Shown: positions 18,897 to 27,572 of the stretch, piece by piece
Layout of the letters: each line of letters starts with the position of its first letter
Position numbering within the stretch: the stretch's first letter is position 1
Assembly (NCBI RefSeq): GCF_900115365.1
Contig: NZ_FOWD01000001.1
Span: 1-64,000, forward strand
Reading direction: 5' to 3'
Length of the DNA: 64,000 nt
Origin: Anaerocolumna aminovalerica
GTDB lineage: Bacteria; Bacillota; Clostridia; Lachnospirales; Lachnospiraceae
Notes under the pieces: model-generated
What the model was told of the DNA's origin: nothing
Seen by the model: only the letters and a program-made list of their open reading frames with translations
Databases searched by the model: none
Translations under genes and position numbers: made by a program

Positions 18897-20525
18897 ATGA
18901 TAAATCAAAAGAAAAAAGACAGTTTTATTAAACAGGCAGGAATTCTTGCTATGGCAGGAATTATTTGCAGAATTATTGGAATATTATATCGAAGCCCTTT
19001 GACCGGAATCATTGGGGATGAAGGAAACGGTTATTATAGTGTAGCCTACAATATTTATACCATTATTTTATTGGTATCTTCTTATAGTATACCTTCTGCT
19101 ATATCCAAGGTAATAGCACAGAAACTGGCCATGAAGGAATATAGGAATGCACAGAGGATATTTTACTGTTCTATAATTTATGTAGTGGTAGTGGGCGGCT
19201 TGGCAAGCTTATTTACCTACTTTGGTGCAGGAATTTTAGTTCAGTCAAATTCTATTGGTGTACTTAAAGTATTTGCTCCTACTATATTTATTTCGGGATT
19301 ACTTGGAGTACTAAGAGGTTATTTTCAGGCACATAGAACAATGGTGCCCACTTCGATCTCCCAGATTATAGAGCAGATTATGAACGCTGTAATCAGTATC
19401 CTGGCAGCTTACCTGCTTATGCAGACAGTAGCGGACTCTGATTCTACCACAATAGCTATATACGGAGCTACGGGAAGTGCCATAGGAACAGGTACAGGGG
19501 TATTGATTGCCTTTATATTTATGTTACTTGTGTACTTGGTAAATAGGAAAATAATCCATAAAAGATTAGAAATAGACACCCATAGTACTGTTGCACCTTA
19601 CAGTGAAATCATAATTAGTTTATTGCTGACAGTTACACCGTTTATTTTAAGCACCTTCATCTATAATTCAACTACATCCTTGAACCAGACCATATATTCA
19701 AAGATATTAATAAACCTAAAAGGAATGGATGAGGTTAGTGTAACTACCCAATATGGAATATTTGCAGGCAAATCCGTTGTAATTGCTAATATCCCTATTG
19801 CAATTGCATCAGCTATTTCCTCAGCTGTGATACCAAGCATTGCAGGCTCTTATATTCAAGGTGATTTAACAGATACCAATCGAAAAGTCGATAAGGCAAC
19901 TAAAACCACTATGATGATAGCAATACCGGCAGCAGTTGGACTTGCGGCTTTATCCATTCCTATTGTTCGGCTTTTGTTCCCGCAAAAGGAATCTATGTAT
20001 CAAGCAGCGGGCTTATTGTGTGTTCTTAGTATTACAGTAGTATTTTATTCTTTATCTACTTTATCCAACGCTGTTTTACAAGGAATTGGAAAAGTAAATA
20101 TACCTGTAATCAATGCTTTCGTTTCTTTGCTGATACAGACTGCTTTCTTAGTAATTATTTTGTTAACTACTAATATGAATTTGTATGGACTGGCAGTTGC
20201 ATCCATTATATATTCCTTATTGATGTGCATATTTAATGGTATATCCATTCGTAAAAGTCTTGGATATAAACAAAACATGAGGAAATGTTATTTTATTCCC
20301 CTTCTTTCTTCTCTTATTATGGGTGCTGTGGCAGGATTAATTTATATGGGACTGTATACATTAATAAAGAGCAATGCAATTTCACTATTTGTTGCAATCC
20401 TTTTTGGTGCCATTTTATACTTTATTTTAATGATCAAATTAAGAGGTATCACTAAAAATGAGATAGAAGGTCTGCCAAAAGGTGCATTGATTATAAGAGT
20501 TTTTAAGAAATTGAGAATATTATAA
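18897..20525 (+). CDS. Oligosaccharide flippase of the SpoVB/MurJ (MOP) superfamily
   Basis: The 542-residue membrane protein has about 14 predicted helices and starts MINQKKKDSFIKQAG, the usual beginning of clostridial SpoVB-like flippases. Members move lipid-linked sugar intermediates such as lipid II across the membrane. An Arg in GIICRIIGILYRSPL after the first helix is typical. The open frame extends 38 codons further upstream but includes the likely promoter, so the internal ATG is chosen despite a weak ribosome site. It could act in sporulation cortex synthesis or vegetative wall synthesis. Confidence 0.85.
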   Translation: MINQKKKDSFIKQAGILAMAGIICRIIGILYRSPLTGIIGDEGNGYYSVAYNIYTIILLVSSYSIPSAISKVIAQKLAMKEYRNAQRIFYCSIIYVVVVGGLASLFTYFGAGILVQSNSIGVLKVFAPTIFISGLLGVLRGYFQAHRTMVPTSISQIIEQIMNAVISILAAYLLMQTVADSDSTTIAIYGATGSAIGTGTGVLIAFIFMLLVYLVNRKIIHKRLEIDTHSTVAPYSEIIISLLLTVTPFILSTFIYNSTTSLNQTIYSKILINLKGMDEVSVTTQYGIFAGKSVVIANIPIAIASAISSAVIPSIAGSYIQGDLTDTNRKVDKATKTTMMIAIPAAVGLAALSIPIVRLLFPQKESMYQAAGLLCVLSITVVFYSLSTLSNAVLQGIGKVNIPVINAFVSLLIQTAFLVIILLTTNMNLYGLAVASIIYSLLMCIFNGISIRKSLGYKQNMRKCYFIPLLSSLIMGAVAGLIYMGLYTLIKSNAISLFVAILFGAILYFILMIKLRGITKNEIEGLPKGALIIRVFKKLRIL

Positions 20526-20608
20526 TAATATAAAAAGGCAACTGAAAAAGCCTGTACAATTTACAACTTTACTAAAATATTATACTTTTAAAGGAGGAAT
20601 GAAAATCC

Positions 20609-20842
20609 ATGATGAATCCGGCTAAATTATTTAAGATAAAAGGTGCCTGGGATAAATTTTCCCAAAACCACCCTAGGTTTGTTCAATTCCTGGGAGCAAT
20701 AAACAGAGACGGTATTAAGGAAGGAACCATTATTGAAATCAATGTAGTAACACCAGAAGGAAAGAATATAAGTTCCAATCTTAAAATTACCCAATCTGAT
20801 ATTGAATTATTTAAGGAATTATCAGAAATCTCTAAAAGCTAA
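20609..20842 (+). CDS. Small conserved protein of unknown function
   Basis: A 77-residue soluble protein beginning MMNPAKLFKIKGAWDKF with a basic N-terminal part and an acidic, helical C terminus. AAAGGAGG lies about ten bases before the ATG pair. Similar short proteins occur in Lachnospiraceae, but I cannot name a family. It lies between the flippase and recQ on the same strand with short gaps. Confidence 0.65.
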   Translation: MMNPAKLFKIKGAWDKFSQNHPRFVQFLGAINRDGIKEGTIIEINVVTPEGKNISSNLKITQSDIELFKELSEISKS

Positions 20843-20983
20843 TTATAACCTTAAAATAAAGATAGTTTTTATCCGGCTTTCCATACAATGTAAGAAAGCC
20901 GGAAACTATAGATTAAAATTTAATGATATGATATACTTATTAAAATTAATTACAGAACAGATAAAAAGTAAGGGGATTGGATT

Positions 20984-22843
20984 TTGGATAAGAAATTAAA
21001 TATTTTAAAACAGTACTTTGGGTACGATGATTTCCGGGAAGGGCAGGAAATTCTGATAGATAGTATATTAGAAGGCAGAGATACACTGGGAATCATGCCC
21101 ACCGGAGCCGGTAAATCAATTTGTTTTCAGATACCGGCATTAATGTTTGAAGGAATTACTCTGGTAGTATCACCGCTTATATCTCTAATGAAAGATCAAG
21201 TAAGTGCTCTTAATCAGGCAGGCATACATGCCGCATTTCTAAACAGTTCTTTAACCGCTAAGCAATATCAGTTAGCACTCCACAATGCCAGTAAAGGACA
21301 ATACAAAATCATATATGTTGCACCGGAGCGTTTAGTAACGGAGGAATTCTTAGCTTTTGCCATGCATGTCAATATATCCATGGTTAGTGTGGATGAGGCC
21401 CACTGTGTATCCCAATGGGGACAAGACTTTCGCCCAAGCTACCTAAAAATAATGGAATTCATTGATAAGCTGCCGAAAAGACCTGTAATCAGTGCTTTTA
21501 CCGCAACAGCTACCAGATTAGTAGTGGAAGACATTGCTGAAATCTTAAGATTACATTCACCTAAGATTTTGACCACGGGATTTGATAGAAAAAATCTCAG
21601 CTTTTCTGTACAAACACCGAAAGATAAGTACGAAGTGGTAAAAAATTATATTAGGGAGCATATAGCGGATAGTGGAATTATTTATTGCTTAACCCGAAAG
21701 GTTACGGAAGAAGTATGTGAAAGACTGAATAAAGATGGTATATCTGCAACCAGATATCATGCAGGTTTAAATGATGCTGAGCGAATCCGGAATCAGGATG
21801 ACTTCATTTATGACAGAAAGCCCATTATGGTTGCAACCAATGCATTTGGAATGGGAATTGATAAATCCAATGTCCGGTATGTCATTCATTATAATATGCC
21901 TAAAAATATAGAAAGTTATTATCAGGAAGCAGGAAGAGCAGGACGTGATGGGGAACCGGCCGAATGTATTCTTCTATATTCCGGCCAGGATGTTGTAACC
22001 AATGACTTCTTTATTGAGAATAACGTAGAAAATGAAGAATTAGATTACCAAATGCAGCAGACTGTTAAAGAAAGAGATAGAGAACGTTTAAAAAAGATGA
22101 CGTTTTATTGCTTTACTAATGAGTGCTTAAGAGATTATATTCTAAGGTATTTTGGAGAGTATGGTTCTAATTATTGCGGTAACTGTTCCAACTGTTTAAC
22201 ACAGTTCGAAGAAAAGGATGTAACTTATATGTCATCTCAAATCATTGGGTGTGTTAAAGCAAGTAATCAAAGATATGGTATGGTAGTCATTGCAGATACG
22301 GTACATGGGAGTAATACAGCTAAACTTAGAAATTATAAAATGGATAAAAATTTGTTCTATGGCAGTTTATCTGGTGAACCTCTTTATCGCATACGCCAGG
22401 TGATAAATCATCTAATACTAAATGATTATTTATATCTTACTAACGATCAATTTGCCGTGTTAAAACTCACAGAGAATTCTTTAAAGGTGTTAGAAAGTGA
22501 AACAACTATTATGATGAAGTTCCCAAAAGAAATAAAGAAAGAAGTTTTGAAGGAAAATACGGCTAATAAGAAAAAGAAATCCAGTTTGGCAAAGGGTAAG
22601 AATCAGGACGAGATAGAAGTAGATGAAACACTTTTTGATAAACTTAGAGAACTTCGCTTAAGTATAGCAAAAGAAGAGAAGGTTCCGCCTTATATTGTAT
22701 TTTCAGATAAGACTTTAAAAGAGATGTCTTTTAAAAAGCCAGTAAATGAGGAAGAAATGCTGGAAGTGTCTGGTATAGGTAAGTTTAAGTTTGATAAATA
22801 TGGAGAGAAGTTTATAGACGTTGTAAAGACATATAAGCAGTGA
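20984..22843 (+). CDS. recQ: ATP-dependent DNA helicase RecQ
   Basis: RecQ is a 3'-5' helicase for recombination and fork repair. The 619-residue protein has Walker A (PTGAGKS, about 40), DEAHCVSQWG (motif II with the aromatic-rich loop), motif VI (QEAGRAGRDG), a Cys4 zinc site in the RQC domain (CFTNEC, then CGNCSNC, about 375-405) and a C-terminal HRDC domain (about 540-615). The start is a TTG at 20984, preceded by AAGGGG. There is no ATG at that position. Confidence 0.95.
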   Translation: MDKKLNILKQYFGYDDFREGQEILIDSILEGRDTLGIMPTGAGKSICFQIPALMFEGITLVVSPLISLMKDQVSALNQAGIHAAFLNSSLTAKQYQLALHNASKGQYKIIYVAPERLVTEEFLAFAMHVNISMVSVDEAHCVSQWGQDFRPSYLKIMEFIDKLPKRPVISAFTATATRLVVEDIAEILRLHSPKILTTGFDRKNLSFSVQTPKDKYEVVKNYIREHIADSGIIYCLTRKVTEEVCERLNKDGISATRYHAGLNDAERIRNQDDFIYDRKPIMVATNAFGMGIDKSNVRYVIHYNMPKNIESYYQEAGRAGRDGEPAECILLYSGQDVVTNDFFIENNVENEELDYQMQQTVKERDRERLKKMTFYCFTNECLRDYILRYFGEYGSNYCGNCSNCLTQFEEKDVTYMSSQIIGCVKASNQRYGMVVIADTVHGSNTAKLRNYKMDKNLFYGSLSGEPLYRIRQVINHLILNDYLYLTNDQFAVLKLTENSLKVLESETTIMMKFPKEIKKEVLKENTANKKKKSSLAKGKNQDEIEVDETLFDKLRELRLSIAKEEKVPPYIVFSDKTLKEMSFKKPVNEEEMLEVSGIGKFKFDKYGEKFIDVVKTYKQ

Positions 22844-22860
22844 AAAAAAATATAATATAA

Positions 22861-22883
22861 AAATGGCTGTAAAAACTGCCATT
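22861..22883 (+). terminator. Weak hairpin after recQ
   Basis: AATGGC and GCCATT form a six-base stem around an A-rich loop just past the recQ stop. No strong T-run follows, so function is uncertain. Confidence 0.35.
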
Positions 22884-23085
22884 CCAATGTAAATCAGCAT
22901 AGTTGAATTCTAAGATAAGAATATCTTGAAGGTGAGATTCTTTGACGTAGAATTTGGCTATGCTGAATTTGGCTAAGCATGAGTTTGTGTAAGGATTAAA
23001 TCATCATTTCAGGGGAGTATCCCAAAGTTTGTGTAAACCTTCAAACTGATGTAAAATAAAATTACTCAGTTTGGAGGTTTATTTT

Positions 23086-23490
23086 ATGGCGAAAAGAAGA
23101 AGGGACGAGTATCCCGAAAGACAGGCTCTACGTGAAATGACTAATGGATATCTGAAAGAAAATCCTGTTAAAAATGGAACAGATTTCAATGCTCTCATTC
23201 TGTTATCCTGGAGGGAAGTCTGGACTGAGAAATGGATGAGGAATAGGTTACTCAAAGTATGATTTTCGAAACAAAGAAACAGATAACAGTAGAAATGGTT
23301 ATAACACAAAACATTACATACCAGCTATGGCTACATGGAACTGGATGTTCTCCATGACCGTAACGGAGAGTTTGAACCTAAAATTGTAAAGAAATATCAA
23401 AATACCTTAACCTAGGACATGGTGGAGAAAATCCTCTCCATGTATGCCAAAGGTATGACTACCGGTGATATTGAAATAGCTATAAATGGT
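23086..23490 (+). pseudogene. Degenerate IS256-family transposase (N-terminal part)
   Basis: The frame opens with MAKRRRDEYPERQALREM after a GGAGG site, as in mutator-type transposases. After about 57 residues it shifts, and fragments RNKETDNS, then RNGEFEPKIVKKYQNTL and MVEKILSMYAKGMTTGDIE, appear in other frames or after a stop. The catalytic C-terminal two-thirds is missing. It marks the left edge of the accessory island. Confidence 0.85.
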
Positions 23491-23839
23491 TACATTTGTG
23501 ACTCTATATTTACTGCTCAAGTACGATACTGAACTTATACAGATCAGCAAGAATAATTTTTCGTGTCCATACTTATATACTAACACCAAAGAAACTTATT
23601 AAGTTATTATTTATAATTTCACTATAAATAAAGCACTTGACATATAATGGAAAGTATGGGAGAATTAAATTTAAACATACAGATTGCTTCAAGAATCAAT
23701 TATATTGATTTTTAAATAGATTTAGTAAATTTTATTTCTGGCTTTATTCAGTTTTCTAATCATATATACATCTCACAGATAATGAATCACAAATTATTAG
23801 TAATTAAAACTATGACATTTCCGATATTTTTCAAAACTC

Positions 23840-24063
23840 TAGTGGAAGTATTTTAAATAATATGATACTAATATTGAATGTTTTTTCTGGATTACATGGC
23901 TTCCGTCTATTAGCTGGAAGTTAGCGATAATAATAATTTTATCTGTACCTTTAAAAATTACCATTGTTAGTATTTTTACCAATAAGCGTAATAAGGTTAT
24001 TGGTAATGTAATGTCTGCATATGAAAACCTACATACATGGTTATCTTGTATATGGAATGAGTA
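23840..24063 (+). pseudogene. Fragment of an ABC exporter membrane domain
   Basis: Two frames joined by a frameshift read SSGSILNN, then YDTN, then WLPSISWKLAIIII and AYENLHTWLSCIWNE. This fits the transmembrane domain of a peptide or multidrug ABC exporter (SGxxLNRxxxDTxx, then a transmembrane helix, then a helix before a TWL segment). Stops and the frameshift show it is dead. It directly precedes the first peptide precursor gene, so it may be that cluster's former exporter. The match is by eye and modest. Confidence 0.45.
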
Positions 24064-24126
24064 GTCCCCCTTAGAAAAGGTTACATAAAATTATTGAAAA
24101 ATTGTTAGATTAGGAGGTAATAAGTT
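24054..24126 (+). promoter_or_regulatory. Conserved upstream leader of precursor gene 1
   Basis: From GGAATGAGTAGTCCCC to the ribosome site this matches 32328-32399, upstream of the precursor pseudogene, with only scattered differences. Both contain a CCTT/AAGG-type short hairpin, then TTACATAAAATTATT and an AGGAGGT-like site. Conservation next to peptide genes suggests a shared promoter or 5'UTR control element. Confidence 0.55.
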
Positions 24127-24333
24127 ATGAAAAAGCAGTTAAGAAAAAGAAATAGAAATATGCAGGTGGAAGCTTATTGGATAGACGCTTGTGATTGCTT
24201 TTGGTGTACAATCTGTTCATGCATTACCGGTTTTGTAAAAACGGTAAATGATGTATCATCAAATCGTTATGAAGCGCGCAGTATTACAGAAACTACAGGT
24301 CGTACACCATATGGTACGAAAACAAGTTCGTAG
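24127..24333 (+). CDS. Cys-rich peptide precursor 1 (CLI_3235-type RiPP)
   Basis: A 68-residue peptide with a basic leader start (MKKQLRKRNR), the shared VEAY block, and a compact Cys core with Cys22, 24, 27, 30 and 32, followed by a hydrophilic Thr/Ser-rich tail. TAGGAGGT sits nine bases before the ATG. The pattern fits the clostridial CLI_3235-class precursors, which are substrates for the radical SAM maturase encoded next. Compared with the second precursor it has fewer Cys and a Trp-containing core (YWIDACDCFWC). The final product and modification sites are unknown. Confidence 0.85.
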   Translation: MKKQLRKRNRNMQVEAYWIDACDCFWCTICSCITGFVKTVNDVSSNRYEARSITETTGRTPYGTKTSS

Positions 24334-24715
24334 CAATGAGTATATTGTCTAAATTTATCTATAATGAGAAGATTTTAAAATCATATAGAAATAAAGGGAG
24401 TAATCTATTTGTTATATGGTTTTTGAACTGAATTTGTAGAATAAAATTATTAGACTTTCATTATCGAAGGTATATTATATCAATTCAAAGGCACAGAGTG
24501 TAAATTGTTCTAAGGGGGCTATGCTTTATATTCAAAAGGATTGGTTGGTATATGTCTAAAAACTGAAAAGATAATTTTATGATATACTCAACTGTAGTTA
24601 GGAACATAAAATCGACATAATTAAATTTTACGAAATGTTCCAACGAATGAATTATACATAAAATTAGTGTTTAAATCTTTATTATTAATTATTTTATATT
24701 TCGGGAGGATGGATA
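24334..24715. other. Gene-free gap between precursor 1 and its maturase
   Basis: About 380 AT-rich bases. I see no convincing gene or terminator. A 12-codon frame after AAGGGGG near 24522 was considered and dismissed. The gap probably allows separate expression of the precursor and the modifying enzymes. Confidence 0.4.
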
Positions 24716-26128
24716 ATGGGAACTATGTTTACAGTTTTTGATTCCTTAACTAAGTTTTATCTTTTTGATGCAATGACAAATTCTATTGTTTCTATAAATA
24801 AAGATAACTATAAAGCTTTAAAAGGTTATATTGACGGAGATAGAGGGACTGAGAATATGGCGGTCCTAGAATCTTTTCAAAATATGGGTTATTGTAGAGA
24901 AAGCAGTATTGAAGAAATTGTTCATTATTCTATCGATGATTATGCATCACACATAAATAATTTACAAATGTTGACTTTGCAAGTAACACAAAACTGTAAT
25001 TTAAGATGTAGCTATTGTGTGTATTCAGGAAATTATAAAAATCGTACACATTCCAATTTGAGGATGAGTTTTGATGTAGCTAAAAAGGCAATAGATTATC
25101 TTTTTGAACATTCTATCAATTTAGAGAAAGTCTCTATTGGGTTTTACGGAGGGGAACCATTATTAGAATTTGAATTAATTAAAAAATGTGTACGTTATGT
25201 TAATGAAAATTACGAGGGAAAGAAAGTCTTGTTTAACATAACATGCAACGGAACCTTATTGACAGAAGAAGTAGTTGAATTTCTTTACCAAAATTCATTT
25301 TCTATAATGATAAGTTTGGATGGTCCAAAACAAATACATGATAGATGCAGAAAATTTGTAAACGGACAAGGTTCTTATGAAACAATAATATCAAGGTTAG
25401 AGTATATCAAGAGGGAATATCCTGACTTTTACAGGAAGTTTTCCGTCAGTACAGTAATTTCTCCTCAATATGACTTGGCATGTATTAAAGAATACTTCGA
25501 TACAGATTCTGCTGTGGAGTTTTTAAATGCTCGCATAAGTTATCAGAATGACAATGGCATTATTGAAGATTTAAGCTACGATGAAAGTTTTTTAATAATA
25601 AATAGGCATGAAACTTTTAAGGTATTTTTGTCAATGCTTAATTTAATAGATAAATCCAAAGCTTCTAAAATTTTTTGTATACGTGCCGCATACCTTAAAA
25701 GGCAATATAAATATTTGAAGCCTATTAAATATCTTCCTCAAAAATGTCATCCGGGAGGACCTTGCATAGTGGGGTCTAAACGTTTGTTTGTAAATACAGA
25801 TGGCTACCTATATCCATGTGAAAGAGTTAGCGAAGATTCAGAAATCATGAGGATTGGTAGTCTAAGTGAAGGTATAGATATTGAGAAGGCGAAGTACTTA
25901 ACGAATATTGGAGCAATAACAAAGGAAAGGTGCTCTCAATGTTGGGGTATAATACATTGTAAAATGTGTGCGTCTTCAGCTGATGGTAAAGTTGCGCTGT
26001 CAAAAGAATTAAAACTTTTGAAATGCAATGAAACGTTGGATAGTTTAATTCAAGATATTAAAGATATTTGTTTTTTAAAGGAATATGGGTATGATTTCAA
26101 TGAGGAAGAAGGAGGCGCCAATGTATAA
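24716..26128 (+). CDS. ccpM: Cys-rich peptide radical SAM maturase, CcpM type (cluster 1)
   Basis: The 470-residue protein carries the radical SAM motif Cys94-x3-Cys98-x2-Cys101 (TQNCNLRCSYC), the GGEPLL motif (about 146) and a SPASM-like C-terminal region rich in Cys (CHPGGPCIVG, YPCERVSEDS, CSQCWGIIHCKMC) for auxiliary iron-sulfur clusters. The first 85 residues before the SAM domain could serve as a peptide-recognition element. I place it in the CLI_3235-class bacteriocin maturase family. Related SPASM enzymes form thioether or other crosslinks; the exact chemistry here is unknown. GGGAGG precedes the ATG. It overlaps the next gene by eight bases. Confidence 0.9.
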   Translation: MGTMFTVFDSLTKFYLFDAMTNSIVSINKDNYKALKGYIDGDRGTENMAVLESFQNMGYCRESSIEEIVHYSIDDYASHINNLQMLTLQVTQNCNLRCSYCVYSGNYKNRTHSNLRMSFDVAKKAIDYLFEHSINLEKVSIGFYGGEPLLEFELIKKCVRYVNENYEGKKVLFNITCNGTLLTEEVVEFLYQNSFSIMISLDGPKQIHDRCRKFVNGQGSYETIISRLEYIKREYPDFYRKFSVSTVISPQYDLACIKEYFDTDSAVEFLNARISYQNDNGIIEDLSYDESFLIINRHETFKVFLSMLNLIDKSKASKIFCIRAAYLKRQYKYLKPIKYLPQKCHPGGPCIVGSKRLFVNTDGYLYPCERVSEDSEIMRIGSLSEGIDIEKAKYLTNIGAITKERCSQCWGIIHCKMCASSADGKVALSKELKLLKCNETLDSLIQDIKDICFLKEYGYDFNEEEGGANV

Positions 26129-27194
26129 TAAACTTTTAATATTTCCTTTTGGGAAAAACACATCGCCTATAGTAAGAAATCTGAGCTTATTAAATTATGA
26201 TTCGGTATCTTTGGTATCTCCTAAAAGTTGGGGATTTGCAGGCAAAGATGCTTGTATAGTTGATGGTGGAGATTTTACAGAAGTTAAGGTATCTTATGAT
26301 TTTGAGGAGGAGTTAAAAAGCTGTAATAATATATTATTTGTTTTTGAAAATGAGAATATAACAATTCAAAGCTATATTGATAAAATTCAAAAGTGTATTA
26401 AAATAAATAAGAAAGTTTTTATAACTCCTGAGTTAAGAGAGTTTTTAAATGATTCAATAAATGCTATTTATGATAATATAACAGTATTAAAGTGGAATAA
26501 TCCGAAAGCAAATTTTTCATTTTCTGAGATATTACCAATTGAAGTTCCGGTAATAATAGTTTTGGGATCAGGCGATAATTGTAATAAATTTGATATTCAA
26601 CTTTCATTAAGAAAATATTTTAGACAAAATGATTATATAGTATCACAGTTAGGAACAAAAAGTTATTGTGAATTAATGGGATTTAAGGCTTTGCCCAAAT
26701 TCCTGTTTGAAAATATATCGTTAGATAGTAAGATTATAGCATTAAATCACTATATGTACGATTTAGTGAAAGAGGAGTCTCCAGACGTGTTTATATTGGG
26801 GGTTCCGGGTGGAGTAATGCCTTATAGCGCAGAAATACCGAATGGATTTGGTGAGCTGGCTTTTATAATAACAAATGCTGTAAAGCCAGATATTGCTATT
26901 TATAGTACCTATACAAATGGTGTAGACCTTGATTCTCTTAGAGAGATGAAGAAACGAATTAGGTATAAATATGATAGTGATATAGAATTTATTAATGTAG
27001 CGAATAGTAGAATTCTTGTTAACAACGATGCGAATCCCTTTTTTGAGTACAGAACAATCGATTCCAATAATATTTTAAATAAAATAAATACTGTTCCTAC
27101 CAGTGATTTTACTATGTTTAATGTATTGAATGAGACCAGTAGTAATCTTGTAAATGAAAAAATATTAGAAAGTTTAACAAATAATAATCTATGA
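26121..27194 (+). CDS. TIGR04066-type peptide maturation protein (cluster 1)
   Basis: A 357-residue soluble protein of the clostridial peptide-maturation family that I recall as TIGR04066. It has an N-terminal segment with SPKSWGFAGKDA, a first alpha/beta unit (ILFVFENENI near 71), then a beta-strand/loop VPVIIVLGSGDNCNKFD (about 142-158) that looks nucleotide-binding-like, and VFILGVPGGVMPY. The biochemical role is unknown. The ATG at 26121 follows GGAGG and overlaps the maturase stop. An upstream in-frame ATG at 26085 would lie within the maturase. Its paralogue is at 34250. Confidence 0.8.
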   Translation: MYNKLLIFPFGKNTSPIVRNLSLLNYDSVSLVSPKSWGFAGKDACIVDGGDFTEVKVSYDFEEELKSCNNILFVFENENITIQSYIDKIQKCIKINKKVFITPELREFLNDSINAIYDNITVLKWNNPKANFSFSEILPIEVPVIIVLGSGDNCNKFDIQLSLRKYFRQNDYIVSQLGTKSYCELMGFKALPKFLFENISLDSKIIALNHYMYDLVKEESPDVFILGVPGGVMPYSAEIPNGFGELAFIITNAVKPDIAIYSTYTNGVDLDSLREMKKRIRYKYDSDIEFINVANSRILVNNDANPFFEYRTIDSNNILNKINTVPTSDFTMFNVLNETSSNLVNEKILESLTNNNL

Positions 27195-27210
27195 AAAAGG
27201 AAGTGGTTTT

Positions 27211-27453
27211 ATGGAAAAGCAACAAATAAAAGAAAAAATCATTCATATTTTTGAAAGTGTTTTAAATAGACAAATTGATGATTGTACAAAGAATGTATTT
27301 GGGTATGAAATAAATTTAAGTGCAAGAGAAATGGCATGTGTATGTATAGAAATTCAAAAGTTATTCAATATTGATTTAAATGAGTTGGTAGAGATATATC
27401 ATACAGCAACTGTAGACTGTTTAACGGACTGCATATTTTCATTGACAAATTAA
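27211..27453 (+). CDS. Acyl-carrier-protein-related protein (cluster 1)
   Basis: An 80-residue helical acidic protein with the size and pattern of acyl carrier proteins; I recall the family as TIGR04069. The usual Asp-Ser-Leu attachment motif is not intact, but Ser37 in INLSAREMACVCIEIQ aligns with the phosphopantetheine serine. Cys44, Cys46 and other Cys are unusual for this family. No acyltransferase or phosphopantetheinyl transferase is nearby. It may have become a protein-binding scaffold for the maturase. AAAGGAAG precedes the ATG. Confidence 0.7.
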   Translation: MEKQQIKEKIIHIFESVLNRQIDDCTKNVFGYEINLSAREMACVCIEIQKLFNIDLNELVEIYHTATVDCLTDCIFSLTN

Positions 27454-27572
27454 TATGAAGCTACATATTGATATTAATAAGTAGTGAAACAATGAAGACA
27501 TAATATAACATATATATAAAATAGGTGCTTTTTTAAAGTGAATTTGCTTTCATTATAAAGAAGGGGGATTTG

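Noticed and set aside
24520-24560. Short ORF after AAGGGGG
   Set aside because: Only 12 codons, ribosome site too close to the ATG, no counterpart in cluster 2.
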